Source: Massariosphaeria phaeospora (lineage: Eukaryota; Ascomycota; Dothideomycetes; Pleosporales). From it: a stretch of DNA of 64,000 nt. The stretch is from positions 1,302,001 to 1,366,000 of the forward strand of contig JAADJZ010000006.1 of NCBI GenBank assembly GCA_011032825.1, given 5' to 3'. The notes beneath the pieces were generated by a model. That model had not been told where the DNA came from. It searched no databases and saw only the letters and a list, made by a program, of their open reading frames with translations. This document shows, piece by piece, positions 35,115-47,178 of the stretch. Made by a program: the position numbers and the translations under genes. Within the stretch, counting starts at the first letter, position 1. The number at the start of each line of letters is the position of its first letter.

Positions 35115-36458
35115 TTACACGGGTTTTCCGACATTCCGCACCAGCGTCTCGGTACTACTCTCGCGTCCAGCCTTTGTATCTTCTACATGCACGCTCACTT
35201 CGGTCACAACCTGAATATCCTTTCTCTTGTAAAGATATCTGGACCCGATGTGGCTAGATATGCGTGAGCCTTCAGGATCGAGCTGACCAAGTGCAGTTCC
35301 TAGGTCGTGGCGGCGATATGGTGGTGCACTTTGAGTGCTGTAATCGTGCGAGAAGACACCCGGGAGACAGCGTGCGATCAGAGGACGCAGACAAGGAAGA
35401 CATGAGCAGATGATGCCGACATTGATCTCGACCGAGGACCAGGTTGCTGCTGGGGGGTTGTCGTACGTCGGGTCGAACGATTTGGAAATCGCGACAAGAG
35501 ATTGTAGGCGGATGATTGATACTATGCAGACACTGAGAGATTCATGGGTCAGCGGCGGAAGATGCGGAGGAGGGGCCGTATGTGTAACAACGTGAAGTGG
35601 TCCCGATGTCACACAAGTTTGGAAACCCGCAACCATAGCTTGTGACCCGATAGGCATGATAGGTGAAGGAGCTCACTTACAAGCCGCCGATGGCGAAAAC
35701 GCCAACGAGGAGTTGCTTTTGTCGGCGTGCGAGGTTCAACCCCCGAATGACCGGCATCGGAAGCATGATGATGGTAAAATCCGTTACGATATTGACAGCG
35801 GCATTCGCGAACCACATCGCAAAATGGTCTATGCACTTCGCAGGCATCTGGGCCCAGAAAGCTCGTACTGGAACGCATGCGAAGATGCTTCCGAAAATCG
35901 TCCACACGGAGTAGATGCCGACACCAGCCATGGTGCACCAACATACGATCTGGAATGTCCTAGTAGTGAAGACCCGACGGTATTGTACGAGGATTGAGAT
36001 TTTTGTTAGACCAAGAGACAGATAGTAGACGATGAGACTAGCCCAGAAAGCCTGCGGAATATGTCAGTGCATGTTTGACAAAGTAACCAGAGAGAACAGT
36101 ACTTTGAGGGAGTTTGAGATTTCGTTATGCGCGAGCTCTTTGAGACGGCGTCCCATTCCATTTTGGACCTCTATACGGATGAGCTTTTACTGTCGTCAAC
36201 GCACTTGGGCAACACGTACGGATAGCAATACAAATGGTGAGCCCTACAGAACATAACTATACAGCTGTCAGCGGAAGGCAACCTTTATGGGCCGTTTGGA
36301 TTTACCATAGCTAGTGTGATAAAATAGTCCTCAATACCCGGGCGCCGAACAACGAAGAAGCGAGTATATAAGCGTAGGAGGACCGTGATCGCGGCTATTC
36401 CAGTGAAGGCACCCGAGATGTCAACGGCCTGGCGTCCACGAGGATTATGAGGCGGCAT
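35115..36458 (-). CDS. Fungal rhodopsin-like (SAT4-family) seven-TM protein
   Basis: Exons 36458-36306, 36256-36220, 36170-36103, 36051-35681 and 35532-35115 (348 aa); small exons of 37 and 68 nt needed careful joining. Membrane segments match the family of fungal integral membrane proteins with a rhodopsin-like fold: FTGIAAITVLLRLYTRFFVV, then PGIEDYFITLAMLCSVGLTI, FWASLIVYYLSLGLTKISIL, a Trp/Cys segment IFGSIFACVPVRAFW, IVTDFTIIMLPMPVI and FAIGGFVCIVSIIRLQSL. The cytosolic tail holds an RLQSL motif and a charged end. The biochemical role of the family is unclear; some members sit beside secondary-metabolite clusters. No retinal-binding Lys can be asserted. The exon-2 acceptor at 36171 was chosen because it gives IQVQNGMGRRLKEL. 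Confidence 0.9.
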
Positions 36459-39232
36459 AATAAATTGAAGTGATAGCAAAAAACTCGAGATGGCATGTGT
36501 GAGAAAGAAGTTTGAAGAGGGGTTCAGCTCCTCTTAGTAGTATTCCATAAGGGATACGACCCGCTTACCCCACAGACCACCTAGGAGCGCGTGGCGTAAG
36601 TATTCACCAATGGGTGGAAATATTAGATTCTGCGGCGCGAACCTGACTGACCGAGAAGCAGATCGACCGATTCGCAATCGCCTAACTGTGCTGTGACGAA
36701 AAACGGTCCAAGTGCCAAACTGATCCAGATGGTAACCCTTGTACGACAGATGGGCGGAGCAACCGCCGTGTTGGGTTTGACGCCAGGCGCACACTAGGAT
36801 ATCTTGTGTCAATTTTCGGCTGTAGTTCCGTGGATGCGGAATGTAAGAGACCAACCACCTATTGAGGGTACAGGTTCACCCGTTCACACTCTTGAAGGAG
36901 CAATAAGGTATAATTTTCAGTCGTGTGCCTGGAAGAGAGGAGGTATGGAACTGAAAGACCGCACTCCCGCGCCTAACAAGCACCTACCTGTTTGTAATGG
37001 TGCAGTAGTTGTGTGTTGTACTGTACCACAGCTTGATACATTCGTCCTGTTGCACGAATCTCAGAAAAGTCAGACATTACTTAGCATCCGTAGGTATTCA
37101 CAATGGTTTGATGTGCCACTTCGAGGGGTGATTTGATGGCGATTCGCAGGCGAGAATGCGGGAAGCTAACAAGCGGTAACGTGGGACGTTCTTGCTTGTG
37201 AACTGCGGAAACTAGCCGAATGCTCAGATCGCATATAGATGCTCCAAGCTAACGAAAACATGTTCCTAGAACGAAAGAACAGTCTGTACCTTTCAACAAC
37301 CAGTTTTCTTCCTCTTGCACGGAGACTGTTTTTGGTGTCAGTTCTACAAGGCAGCCAGACGCCATGAAATATTACGTACGAGAAGATAGCAGTGGAGGAA
37401 CCCGTCAGCCACGATTCCAAGATCGGAGTGTCGGGCTGTGAGTACGCTGTGCGACTCATGGTATTATATACCTTTCAAGTGTTCAAACTTCAGAGGTGAC
37501 AGCCCTGCATGTCCAATTCGACATTCATGAAAGTAGACCTTCGCCCACGAGTAGGTATGCATATCCTCGAGGACGCGGAAAGAGTATTCCCCCGCGGCAT
37601 AAGCGTCGTACCTCGAATATCGCAGGAAACCTATATCCGATCGAGCCTTGATGTCAGTCCAGCTAGTTGGCGAAGTAAGCTACCATCTACAAGCAAACAC
37701 TGTGTGTGTGAGCAGCGTTCCATGAAACGTTGTCCACACGAGGCGTGGAGGCGTCTTGTTAAAGTTTCCCAGAACATGTCGCGCACGGACTGAAAGGCAT
37801 GCAATCCTCTCAGTGGACTCAAGATTCAGGTCAATGAAGTGCAAAAGGTGTTTAAGTTATGCCTGTCTTGATTGTTCTTTGTATTCCAACACTTCCGTGG
37901 GGGGTAAGCAGGAGGTAGGCGGGCTATTATCCCGCTAATTCTCTCGTCCAGATGGAGCGGCCTGGAGGACTCAACGAAGTCGAAACATACGCCTGTGATC
38001 GCGCAACATAAGATGCAGATACCGCGATAATTATGTCGATCGTTCGAACATGTTTTCAGGATCTAACACTGTAGTCTTGTTGAGAAGAGATACTATTGGG
38101 GATCTGTATCATGTTGGTGCCGTGACTTGAATGGCTTCCAATCCGATCTGGCCAGCATGGTTCTAACAGGGCTATTACATGTCATCGTTGCGGCTTTGCT
38201 GGCTGGAGGTGACAAGATCTAGCTAATGTTGTTAGCAGCGCCGAATTCACTTCGATTTCTGATACGTCTTCTCTATATCAGAAGCGGTATAAGAACGACG
38301 TCCCCTATGGGCGCTGAAATACGGGATTTTCGTGATGGTATGTCTTCACTATCCGGCTGGTCTGTAGTGGGTTCTGCAATTTGAACTGCAGCTTTAGCTT
38401 CGTCGGTTTGATCTGAGTGGCATAGCGAACGAGGATGCCACAAAATGACTGCCCATTCAGTTTACGCTGGAAACAGATGAGGATTCCTCGTTCCGAGCTG
38501 GCGAAAACTTATATCCTGGAATCGAAAAGAGCGCGACATTGCCGTATCTGACTGTCCATGGCAACAAGGAGTGAAAAGGCCATTGATGAGTACAATAGAT
38601 CATCCGGAGGTACAGACAGACACGTCCGAGGTGCGCAGGCGTACCGCTTGCCACAGAGCGGAGTGAATCGCGAAAGGAAGGTGCGCACGCAAAGCGTTTG
38701 CAATCGCAATAATCGCTCATGTGTGCGGGCGGCAGCTAGGTGTCGAGCCTCGGATGGAAGGTGAGTTGAGATGGTGAATCGATGTCCGAAACTCGCACAC
38801 GTGTGAGGAAGACGGCTTAGCGCCTGCCCAAAGTGCCCCTGCCAAGACGCTAAAATATACAAAGACCGTTGCACCTCCACAATTCGTTTCTCCTTCGGAC
38901 GCGGCGAACAAATCAGATGGACGAGCTGCCTTTCACAGCCACCCCAATCTATTCGACAGCTCAATCACAACGCGATGCCCACCACGTTCTGTTGAACATC
39001 GTAACATCGCCATGGTTTTACCTCCAATTAGCGCGTTGTGTGGTCGGAGCGGGCGATGAATGGAGCAGGAAGGCGAATACAAAGATGTATAAACCCATCC
39101 CTTCCGCCTTTCCAAATCTGTAGGTAGCTATCTACTTCTCCTATCGCTTCTTTAAATTCTACCCGAGGAAACTGTCTTTGTAGAACGTTATTCAAGGCTA
39201 TCTCTGCTCTTCCTATCCTTCATTTCGTGACA
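36459..39232. other. Gene-poor 2.8-kb spacer
   Basis: Only short, domain-free ORFs on both strands (longest 151 codons, minus, 38509-38964). The ORF of 97 codons ending at 37166 (start MSRTAYSQPD) has no recognisable family. Composition is mixed and no repeats were noted. Possibly remnants of a lost gene; nothing can be named. Confidence 0.5.
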
Positions 39233-40178
39233 ATGCGGTCCTCGACCTTGCTCGCGGCTGTCATTCCTTTCGCTCAAGCAGCGCGCATCATCCAGTCCAA
39301 CGATGACGGCTGGGCTGAGATCAATCTCCGTACTCTCTTCAACTCCTTGAACGCGGCTGGCCATAACGTCATACTTTCTGGCCCTGCTGAACAGAAATCG
39401 GGCACAGGTTTGTCTTCACTTGGGATCTGACCATGACTACAACGTGCTAATGTGTCTAGGTTCTTCTGATGAGCCTCCAACAACAGTCGACTCGGATGGA
39501 TGTATCCACAGCTCTTGCGCGCCAGGAAGCCCACCGACAGGAGCAAATGCGTCGGACCCGCGGCTGAACTATGTCAATTCTTTCCCGGTTACCAGCATCA
39601 AGGTTGGCATCGATACCACAGCACCCAAGCTGTGGAACGGCGCAAAGCCTGAACTAGCTCTCACTGGACCGAATGTGGGCTCGAACATCGGCATCCAGGT
39701 TCCCTTCTCTGGTACCGTCGGAGCGGCAGCCTACGCCGCGAAGACAGCACGCATTCCAGCTATTGCTATGAGCGGTTGGAGCGGTGACCCTACGCCTTGG
39801 AACCAGCCTGCTCCTATCTACAGCCGAGTTTATGCTGACCTGGCACTGAACATCACTTCGACCATTCTTCGATCTGGCTCTCCCTACTTACCTGCTGATG
39901 TCTGGCTGAACGTCAATTTCCCAGAGGTGACCGACAGCCATTGCAATTCGGCTGGCCAATTCAAGTACATTCTCACTCGAATCAACTGGGGTATCTTCAG
40001 CGAAAAGGACCCGCTCTGGTGTGGCAGTGATCGACTACCAACGGAGACCGACATCATACTGAAGAAACAGTGTCTCGTTAGCATTAGCGCTGGAGATGCC
40101 AACGATAAGACGACCGTGGATGCAGCTCGTCAGAAGGTTGTTCTAGACAAGCTGAGGCCCATCCTATCGTGCCCTTGA
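39233..40178 (+). CDS. Secreted SurE-like phosphatase/nucleotidase
   Basis: Exons 39233-39407 and 39460-40178 (297 aa); the intron is 52 nt. A signal peptide (MRSSTLLAAVIPFAQAA) leads straight into the SurE core: IIQSNDDGW carries the Asp-Asp metal ligands at the first strand, followed by the Rossmann-like helix LFNSLNAAGHNVILSGP. Later landmarks are PELALTGPNVGSNIG (the GxN block), PFSGTVGAAAYAAKTARIPA and DVWLNVNFPEV. SurE proteins are metal-dependent phosphatases acting on nucleoside monophosphates or other phosphoesters; secreted fungal versions probably scavenge phosphate. Cys residues (DGCIHSSC, LWCGS) may form disulfides. Confidence 0.92.
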
Positions 40179-40805
40179 GGACCGGAAACCCAATGATAGT
40201 CCAGCAATAATACATGAAACAATACCTGTAAAAGTTCAGTATCTTACAATTTCAGCCTTTCTCCGTCCGATGCACATTCTGGCAGTACCCGAAAGTACCC
40301 AAAAGCTCATTACTGGATGTGCCATGTACAGTATTCCATGCTCTGCACTCCCAATGCTTCAACTAGGTAGGGAATTGTAGGACGGTCTGAGATGCAATGG
40401 TCTCCCTTCGGCATTCATCGTTTGGAGACCATTTTGAACCGTAAAACTTAGACTCGATGAGAGATTTGCTTCTTGTTTAAAGCCACTCTCTTTCAAGCTT
40501 CCTCAGTACTGATCTAAAAGGTGGCTAGAGTCTCACAGCCAGATTTTAGTGAATCAATACACGAACGCTCGAGCCACCAGGGACACCCAACCCCGGCTGT
40601 CGACATCGTTTGTCAGCCTTGACGTAACTGCGCCGTACTTCACACCATACGGCTTCAGGAAACTTTGTCTCTTTGGCCATGCGTGACGGTCGCACTCACG
40701 AGAGCCTTCCCTTCATATCTCTACGACTAACTCATACCTCGCTTCCGACAAGTTCCACCACCGCTGGACCATTGATTTCCGTCAATTAGCTACATCATAC
40801 CTAGT
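40179..40805. other. Intergenic
   Basis: 627 bp with a short repeated string (GTACCCGAAA / GTACCCAAAA) near 40285-40310. No gene seen. Confidence 0.55.
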
Positions 40806-41613
40806 CTTCTGGACTTACCGTTGGAGATCCGGAGCCACATCTACTCCTTTCTGAGGCCCTAGAACCGCAATTCCGAGGCGTCATGGTCGTATCAGAAACA
40901 TACGTCAAATACCATCTGCCACTTCGTTGTTACCGTGGACTGTTGCAGGTCTACCGCCGGACATATCACGAATACAAGCGCTTGATCCAACACAAGGCCG
41001 CAGCAAAGCAGCTCGCCTACGAGCTGGACATTACGTTTTCACACGGCCGGCCCTACTTCTCCCTCACATGGGTCTTGTTTCCCGGCCTGTCTCCGCGCAT
41101 CAACGCCATGTCTATCAACATCGACCTACGGGTCCGCGAGCCGTTCCGCGATGGCCGTTCCGACGTATCCATCCCCCACGACCACGAACTCCTGCACCTT
41201 CGCGAAGACTCCCCCGACAACTTCGCAGAGCAACTATTCGACTACCTCGCTATCCTGCTAAAAAGTTCGCCAACTTGCTCTCTCTCGGGAATCCTGATTT
41301 CAAGGTTCTCTACACCGAGACGGTGACGTTGAACTTCCGCACGCTGACTATGATGGTGCCGGTCGGCCCGCGCGACGGAGAGGCGCGCCGTATGCCAGTG
41401 AGTTGAGTCGAAGCCCGCGGAATCCACACGACTATGCAAAACACGCTCAGGACCAATGCGAAGACTCTCGACGCATACGATGCAAAGGAGTGCTCAAAGC
41501 TATGTCCCTTGATTCAGATTGGCTCTCTTCAATTCGCTACTGAGGGTAAAGTATGGGGCGAAGGCCACAACATGGTTCTAGCTGATACCGACTTCAAGTG
41601 GCTACAATTCTAA
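40806..41613 (+). pseudogene. Broken F-box-type gene with frameshifts
   Basis: An F-box-like start (LLDLPLEIRSHIYSFL, frame beginning at 40806) is followed by a stop in its own frame. The coding sense continues in the next frame (EALEPQFRGVMVVSETY, from about 40853), through TYHEYKRLIQHKAAAKQLAY and FSHGRPYFSLTW to LFDYLAILLK. It then shifts again at an A5 run (41260-41264), after which KFANLLSLGNPDFKVLYTET continues in the third frame. A further in-frame piece (GSLQFATEGKVWGEGHN) ends at a stop at 41613. Two single-base losses explain the first two shifts; no GT-AG intron fits either. Family unclear beyond the F-box-like motif. Confidence 0.6.
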
Positions 41614-43202
41614 CCGCAGCTTCCATTTCGGATTTGGGGCGCAGCCGATAGAAGTGGAGCGCTTTTTGTGCCTGTTGAAATACGTTGCTGATTACTGCTT
41701 ACTGAATCGAACGACTTACGACGTCCACGAAGACACGGAAAAAAAGCTCTTGCATCAAGACAAGCGAGGGTGAAATATTTAAAACAGTTATAGAGGCAGT
41801 CTTTATCAGTTTGGTATAGGACAGCGTTATCAAGAGACCCTCAACCTCTTGTTGACTACTTGATCCATCAGCCCATCATTTCATCTTCTAGACCCTTGGA
41901 ACGATACTTCGTACCCCCTAAGCAGATGTATTCACTCCACACCTACTGCCTTCTAGCTTGTCTAAACAGATTCTGAAAATTGCGACCGCCTCGTCTAAGA
42001 TGCGCGACCGTCGATTCATTTCCGCGATCCTCCTGGCGCCATACCCAATTCCCGCTCTCCCACCCAACCCCCTCCGCCACGTTACAAAACGAGCAGTGTT
42101 TGCTACCATAGACGCCGTGGTAGCATCCAGGTTAGCCGTAAGGAGTCACGTCCTTCAAACTAGGCCTTGATACTAGTAGATGAGGGCATATGCGAGTACG
42201 AGCCCAGTGCTAAACAGGAGTACAGAAATACCTCGAAGACAATTCAAGCGCTATATGAGCATTGGAATGTCTACTGCGATGAACAATATCAGATAACTGA
42301 AACTGGCAATATTGACAGCAGGGAATGAACTGAACAGACTGAACAAACTAACCGGTTGTCCACTTGAGTTTCTAACATGATCTCTTCTGTAGGACCCCAA
42401 GTCTCCACCTCTGGCAAATACCCTAAGCATGCTATCCTTTACCCTTCGTCGTACTCTTCCCATACATTTACCTGTCCCCATACGATATCCTCGCGAACGA
42501 GTTGACAGCCTCCCACACCGCATCACCATAACACCGTCACAGCAAACAACCTAGCGCTTCTTTAAACGAGAACCAAGCGAAAAGCTAGGTGTCGGAGTGG
42601 CTGGTGCTTCGGTTATTGTAGGCGGTGGGTTCCACGCTTGACTCTGGGTTCGCGGCGAGGAAGATAGCTGCAAGTCCATTAAACAGCATAGCAGTATGTA
42701 GCTCGCCGCCAGCCCAGCCAATCTTTGCACGAACATAATTGAACTGAACGTCGTCGTGTCTAGCATATTACATATTTAGAGTATCGCACCGTAAACTAAA
42801 TGATAGAGTGACTGAGAGATGCGGCAGGATTGAGAAATGAGTCGAGATCTTGAATTAAAGAAACGCACTGGTCGATAAAACACTCCACCCAATGACGCGA
42901 GAAGACAAAGCCCAACCACCAGGGTAAGTAGACGGGTATCATTTGAAAGAACCGCAAAAGACGAAGCCGGCCCAATCGATCTGTCAGTAGAAAATTATGG
43001 ACTATGCGCGGTAATAGCCAAGACACGAAAACAAATCGATGATGCATTACGCCGTCGAACGTTCGTCCACTAATTCTTCATTTTCGCATTTCATCGACAC
43101 TGGTTTAGTCTCGCGACTGTTGGTATCCGTCGTTCCACCCGGCAATACGCGATTGCAACCTGTCGAGTGTTAGACGATTTCTAGAGTATCGAGATAGCGC
43201 AC
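41614..43202. other. Intergenic with two small minus-strand ORFs
   Basis: Two minus ORFs, 42551-42766 (71 codons, Pro/Thr-rich end) and 42796-43047 (83 codons, hydrophobic: LPWWLGFVFSRHW), lie downstream of the four-TM gene. Neither has a recognisable family and no splice pair joining them was found. They are not called as genes. Confidence 0.4.
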
Positions 43203-44039
43203 CTACTGTTCGTCTTGTTCGCTTTCCATTTGATTGCAAGGTATTAGCTCGTAGCCACCTTCTTCAGAGAGGTAGAATGCTGAGGCTGCGATACCGAGTC
43301 CGGTCAGGACGAGAATAATCCACGAGGCGGTACAGAGACTCCAGGACATGTCGAGGTACCAGCCTTCGAAAAAGCGGTCGTCGTTATTAAAGAGGAAGGC
43401 CTGGGGTTGTTAGCTGACAACTAGAAAGCCGAATGGCGAGGTAGATATTGAGAGACCCATGGCTACATCGGTTCGATCTGGAGAGGAGCGCGGGAGCCGT
43501 CGATGACATACCACAAGAGCCATTCCAGCGCACTGCACGATGCCGCCAAACAGCAGCAGTGAGCAGACGATCTTCCACCCAACACTTCTTCGCTGCACCC
43601 CGCCTGACATGACCACAATGAACGATACAAGGCTGCAAAGCTCTATGATGACGCCAAAGGAGATCAGAAACCCGACACTTTTCCACATGCTGCAAAAGTA
43701 TGAATCTTTCAGGCAGTCCGAGTTCTTCGGGAAGGGAGCGCAGATACCGGTGACACTTGAGCAGTGCTGGTGGAGACCATAGGAAATCTTGCGGTGGTTA
43801 TCCTGGCGGGTGTCAGCGAGGTTGGTCGCCAAACAGTACCGACATACACAGAGCTAGTAGCATAGCTAAGTGGCGACTTACCGGACTGTAGCTGACCCAT
43901 CGCGGTATCATGATGCTCGCTATTGTCATAGCGGTGCCTGCACTGTCTCAGCGTCATTGCCACCTCGTGAAAGTTGGCTCTCGAACTCACAGGCAAGGCT
44001 GAAGAGCAGGCCGAGGCCGTATACCACGCGTCGGGTCAT
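43203..44039 (-). CDS. Four-TM claudin/Sur7-like membrane protein
   Basis: Exons 44039-43991, 43937-43882, 43802-43512 and 43400-43203 (197 aa). Four hydrophobic segments: VVYGLGLLFSLACTAMTIAS, SVGFLISFGVIIELCSLVSF, IVCSLLLFGGIVQCAGMALV and SWIILVLTGLGIAASAFYL. The large first extracellular loop holds paired cysteines (HCSSVTGIC, DCLKDSYFCSMW), a layout like claudin/PMP22/Sur7 proteins. A conserved-looking NNDDRFFEGW loop precedes TM4, and the tail is short and acidic. Likely a plasma- or vacuolar-membrane organiser; exact family not recognised. All exon phases close, and the total is a multiple of three. Confidence 0.8.
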
Positions 44040-45349
44040 GCTGAAGGTATGGAACTTCTATTCTCCGCCTCAATCAGAGATATCCAGAGCTTTGGAGGGC
44101 GAGAGGAAGGATTGGCGTGGTCCAAGGTGATGGTGCACTCGGGTGCTGCCGACCGTCTAAAGGCTGCTAGGTTGAGGGATTTTGGTGTACGCGGAAGAGG
44201 GTATTGGCCGCGCGACGGGCGGATCGAGGATGCAGCTACTGCTGAGGAGGGTGGACAGTCGTGTATGCAGGCTAGAGCGACAAAGACGAAAGACCATGAG
44301 CTTTCGCGAGGGAGGGGAAGCTTGTGGTTGTATGAGCAAGTGCGACCGCGTGCCGCACCTGCACTGATCGGGAAAGGATGTGCGATGACGGTCACTGGGC
44401 TTGGCAACTGCTGCACGGCCGCTACCTAGTCTAATTGAATATTCACCGCTCATCCCGCCCAACCATCCATCGGACCACACCACCACTGATAGTGCGCAAC
44501 CCGCCCACGATATTCGCCTCGCGCAAGGGTAGCAGCGCCTGGGACCCCTAAGCTCCGGATGTATCGCCTTGCCGGATCCTATTGAGTCTATTATCTTTAT
44601 GTTTGACCAAACGAGATAGATGCCTCGAGTACTCTTCTCCGCACATTGATCTACAGGACGGTCACTTGACAGATAAGGAGGCATTTTTAAACTGCAGGAG
44701 GCGATAGCATGCTCCATGACGAACTCCAGGCGGAGGCCTGCTCTTCTATGCGGGAGCCAAGCCATGTAGATAAGAGCAGACCACTCACATCCCTTGTCAC
44801 ACATCCTTCGAACCCGTGGGGCACGCTTGAACATCTCTCCGTGTGCCAGGGAGCAGTTTCTCGCCATACGGATTGGCATGTCGATTCTATGTTCCATTCG
44901 CACAACTGGTGTTCGGAACATACGTGCGCACCAGCAAAGCAAAATACCTGCAAGGCATTGCGCTTCTAGGTATGCCGGCCCCAAGTGACGGGAGTTGGCG
45001 CCGAACATGGACTGGGGAAAGCATGCTGTAGCGGGCATGCGCCATCTGCTCTCTCCCTCTATCGCTTCTGGGGGTGGCTGCAAGCCTGGATGCAGCTCCG
45101 GAGAGCGCCATCTGCAACATAGATTGGCTGATCGAATACAAGCATGACGTGCATATCTGAATGAATATCATTCGATGATTTTTGACCCACTATACGGCAG
45201 CATGCAGGAAGCAAGTACGATTGGATATATGCCATGGTGTTCGTTAACGTCGTTCCGTTGTGGCTTACGAAGGGCGTTCGTACAAGTCGATCTCTGCAGG
45301 TAGTATACATATGCTACAAATGCAAGTCGAGGCAAGATATCTCACCTCT
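44040..45349. other. Intergenic, 1.3 kb
   Basis: Contains the promoter of the four-TM gene and the 3' end of the Mrm1-like gene. A 308-codon minus ORF (44157-45083) fills most of it but has no domain, is rich in Arg, Cys, Ser and Trp, and is overlapped by plus-strand ORFs. I treat it as chance. Confidence 0.4.
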
Positions 45350-46798
45350 CTAGAATAGGTAATCTCCCTGTTTTCGCGCCGGCTTCGGCTTCTGTAACAT
45401 TTCGTAGCAGAGTATTGACGCCGCCGCGCTGACGTTCAGACTGTCGACACCGATTTCGTCCTGGTCCCGCCCATGTAGGATTCCGACTTTGAAGTTCGCC
45501 TGGTTCAGCAAGCTACCCCGGAGACCAGTGCTTTCGGCACCCATCATCAAAATTGTAGGATGGATGGAGACAGGACTATGACCGGGTGGTAGCCGTCGTG
45601 TGCTTCGTGCATATGTGTACACGACTCTGCTAGAAAGGTCTCTCGCGGGATCTGCGCTAAGTGGCGAGGACAGAGAAGCGAGCGGGCGCTCTCCGGGTTG
45701 CTCTGATGGAATTACGTCGCTTGCGTATATCCTCCAACCTTGGCGCGTACTCTGGCCCAGGAAAGTAGAAGGGTCGCTCACTGCAAAGACTGGGATAGCT
45801 TCGGCGGCGCCTGCAGAAGCTTTGAGCGCAATTTGGCTCCACGGCGCGGTCGAGCGCATTGGGGTGGCAATCGCATCCACTCCCAGGAAGTAGGCTGAAC
45901 GGGCAATCGCTCCAAGATTTCCTTCATCGAGCTGAAGAAGTGAGTAAGGGTGTAGAGGGATGTATAGATGCAACTCACCACTCCATCGACGTATAAGAGC
46001 AACGGGTGTCTCCAGCCAGCTGACTTGTAATAATGTCTTTTTTGTGGCTTATTTATCAGCTCTTCTTCTCTGCTCTGTCGCTTGACATCGACCTCGAAGT
46101 AGTTCTTTTGGATCGAAAACGTTGATAAGGCAGCTATCAACGGCTGAGGAAGGGGAGACGCTTCCAAAATGAAACCCTAGGGAGTCAGCCTACGTAACAA
46201 TTCAGAGCGGTAGGTATTCCATAGGGATGTTTACATTGTGCGGTCGGCCACTGCTCGCCTTGTCCATGGCTTGTAAATAAGATTCTCCGACTTCCCGAAT
46301 ATTTATTCTAGCAGCCCTTGCTCTTGCGAGAAGAAGCGGAGCGTCCTTGTGATCGCTTCCCCGTGTGTGAACGTACAGACTGTATAGTTGCCGTCGGCCC
46401 GCTTTCAGCGCAGCTAGCACCGTCGAATACCCATAGAGGAATTCGGAAGCCGCTGTGGTGTATGGCAGTGACTCGAAGTTCTTCACTGAGATTCCATCAT
46501 TTGGTAGAGACGATAGGGCCTCGGAATCCTTCCGCCATTGCGCTCGTCTATTGAAGTCTCCTTCGTAGGGCCCATTTGATCTCTCCGGCTGGTCGGCCTC
46601 CAAATCCCTAGGTCGTCCAACAATTTGGTATCTATTTCTTGGTATTCGGTCCGATCGACGAGGTGTCGAAAAAGCATCGGAATACTGCTTGCCTCTTTCA
46701 ATGGCGGCTGTGATGGATTTGTGCCGGCTGAAGACCCGCGGAGAACAGGATAGTGGTGTTCGAGAGAGGGTGACGCGCAATAGGCAAGTCTCTAACAT
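45350..46798 (-). CDS. MRM1: Mitochondrial large-subunit rRNA 2'-O-ribose methyltransferase, Mrm1-like
   Basis: Exons 46798-46235, 46176-45979 and 45931-45350 (447 aa). SpoU/TrmH-type SAM-dependent methyltransferase with the trefoil-knot fold. Visible parts: an N-terminal mitochondrial-type leader (MLETCLLRVTLSRTPLSCSP), the substrate-binding domain (SEFLYGYSTVLAALKAGRRQ, then VHTRGSDHKDAPLLLARARA), and the three SpoU motifs: LDEGNLGAIARSAYFLGVDA, ILMMGAESTGL and VDSLNVSAAASILCYEML. In yeast, Mrm1 methylates a guanosine in the peptidyl-transferase loop of 21S rRNA. The C-terminal end is basic (KPKPARKQGDYLF). Divergent from the Mit1-like gene with 380 bp between. Confidence 0.92.
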
Positions 46799-47178
46799 GA
46801 CGGTGCCAGACGAGGGGGCGAAAGGTGCCGGAAGCCTGTGCTGGGCTGTTGATGTCTTCTGTGTGCAAGAGTTGAGTTTCTACAAGGATCGCCATTTTGG
46901 CGCTCGGACCACACTTTAGCGCATACGCGAGTTCACGCGTCCTCGTGTTCACTCGGCGGGACGGTCTTCATCGAACTTCAGACTCACATCCCACCTCACT
47001 TGGGCCGCGCCATCCGCCCTCTTTCACACGCATTTCCGATTGTTCCTCGACCGCAATTTCCCGCATCGATCGATCTAAATGGCATCCCGGGTCATATAAT
47101 TGGCTTGACGAGCTTTAATTTATTGCGACCCACCACTCGCGATCTGGACAGTGGAGCGGGAGAACAGCTGTGCTCAAG
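46799..47178. promoter_or_regulatory. Divergent promoter, Mrm1-like / Mit1-like
   Basis: 380 bp between divergent start codons, holding control elements for both genes. No TATA box recognised. Confidence 0.5.

Noticed and set aside
42551..43047. Two small minus ORFs as extra exons of the four-TM gene
   Set aside because: The four-TM gene has its own stop at 43203 with all phases closed, and no splice pair links these ORFs.
44808..44830. TTCGAACCC string resembling a tRNA T-loop
   Set aside because: No paired T-stem, anticodon arm or acceptor stem around it.
44157..45083. 308-codon minus ORF
   Set aside because: No domain, composition rich in Arg/Cys/Trp, overlapped by plus-strand ORFs; an open frame this long can occur by chance in 64 kb.
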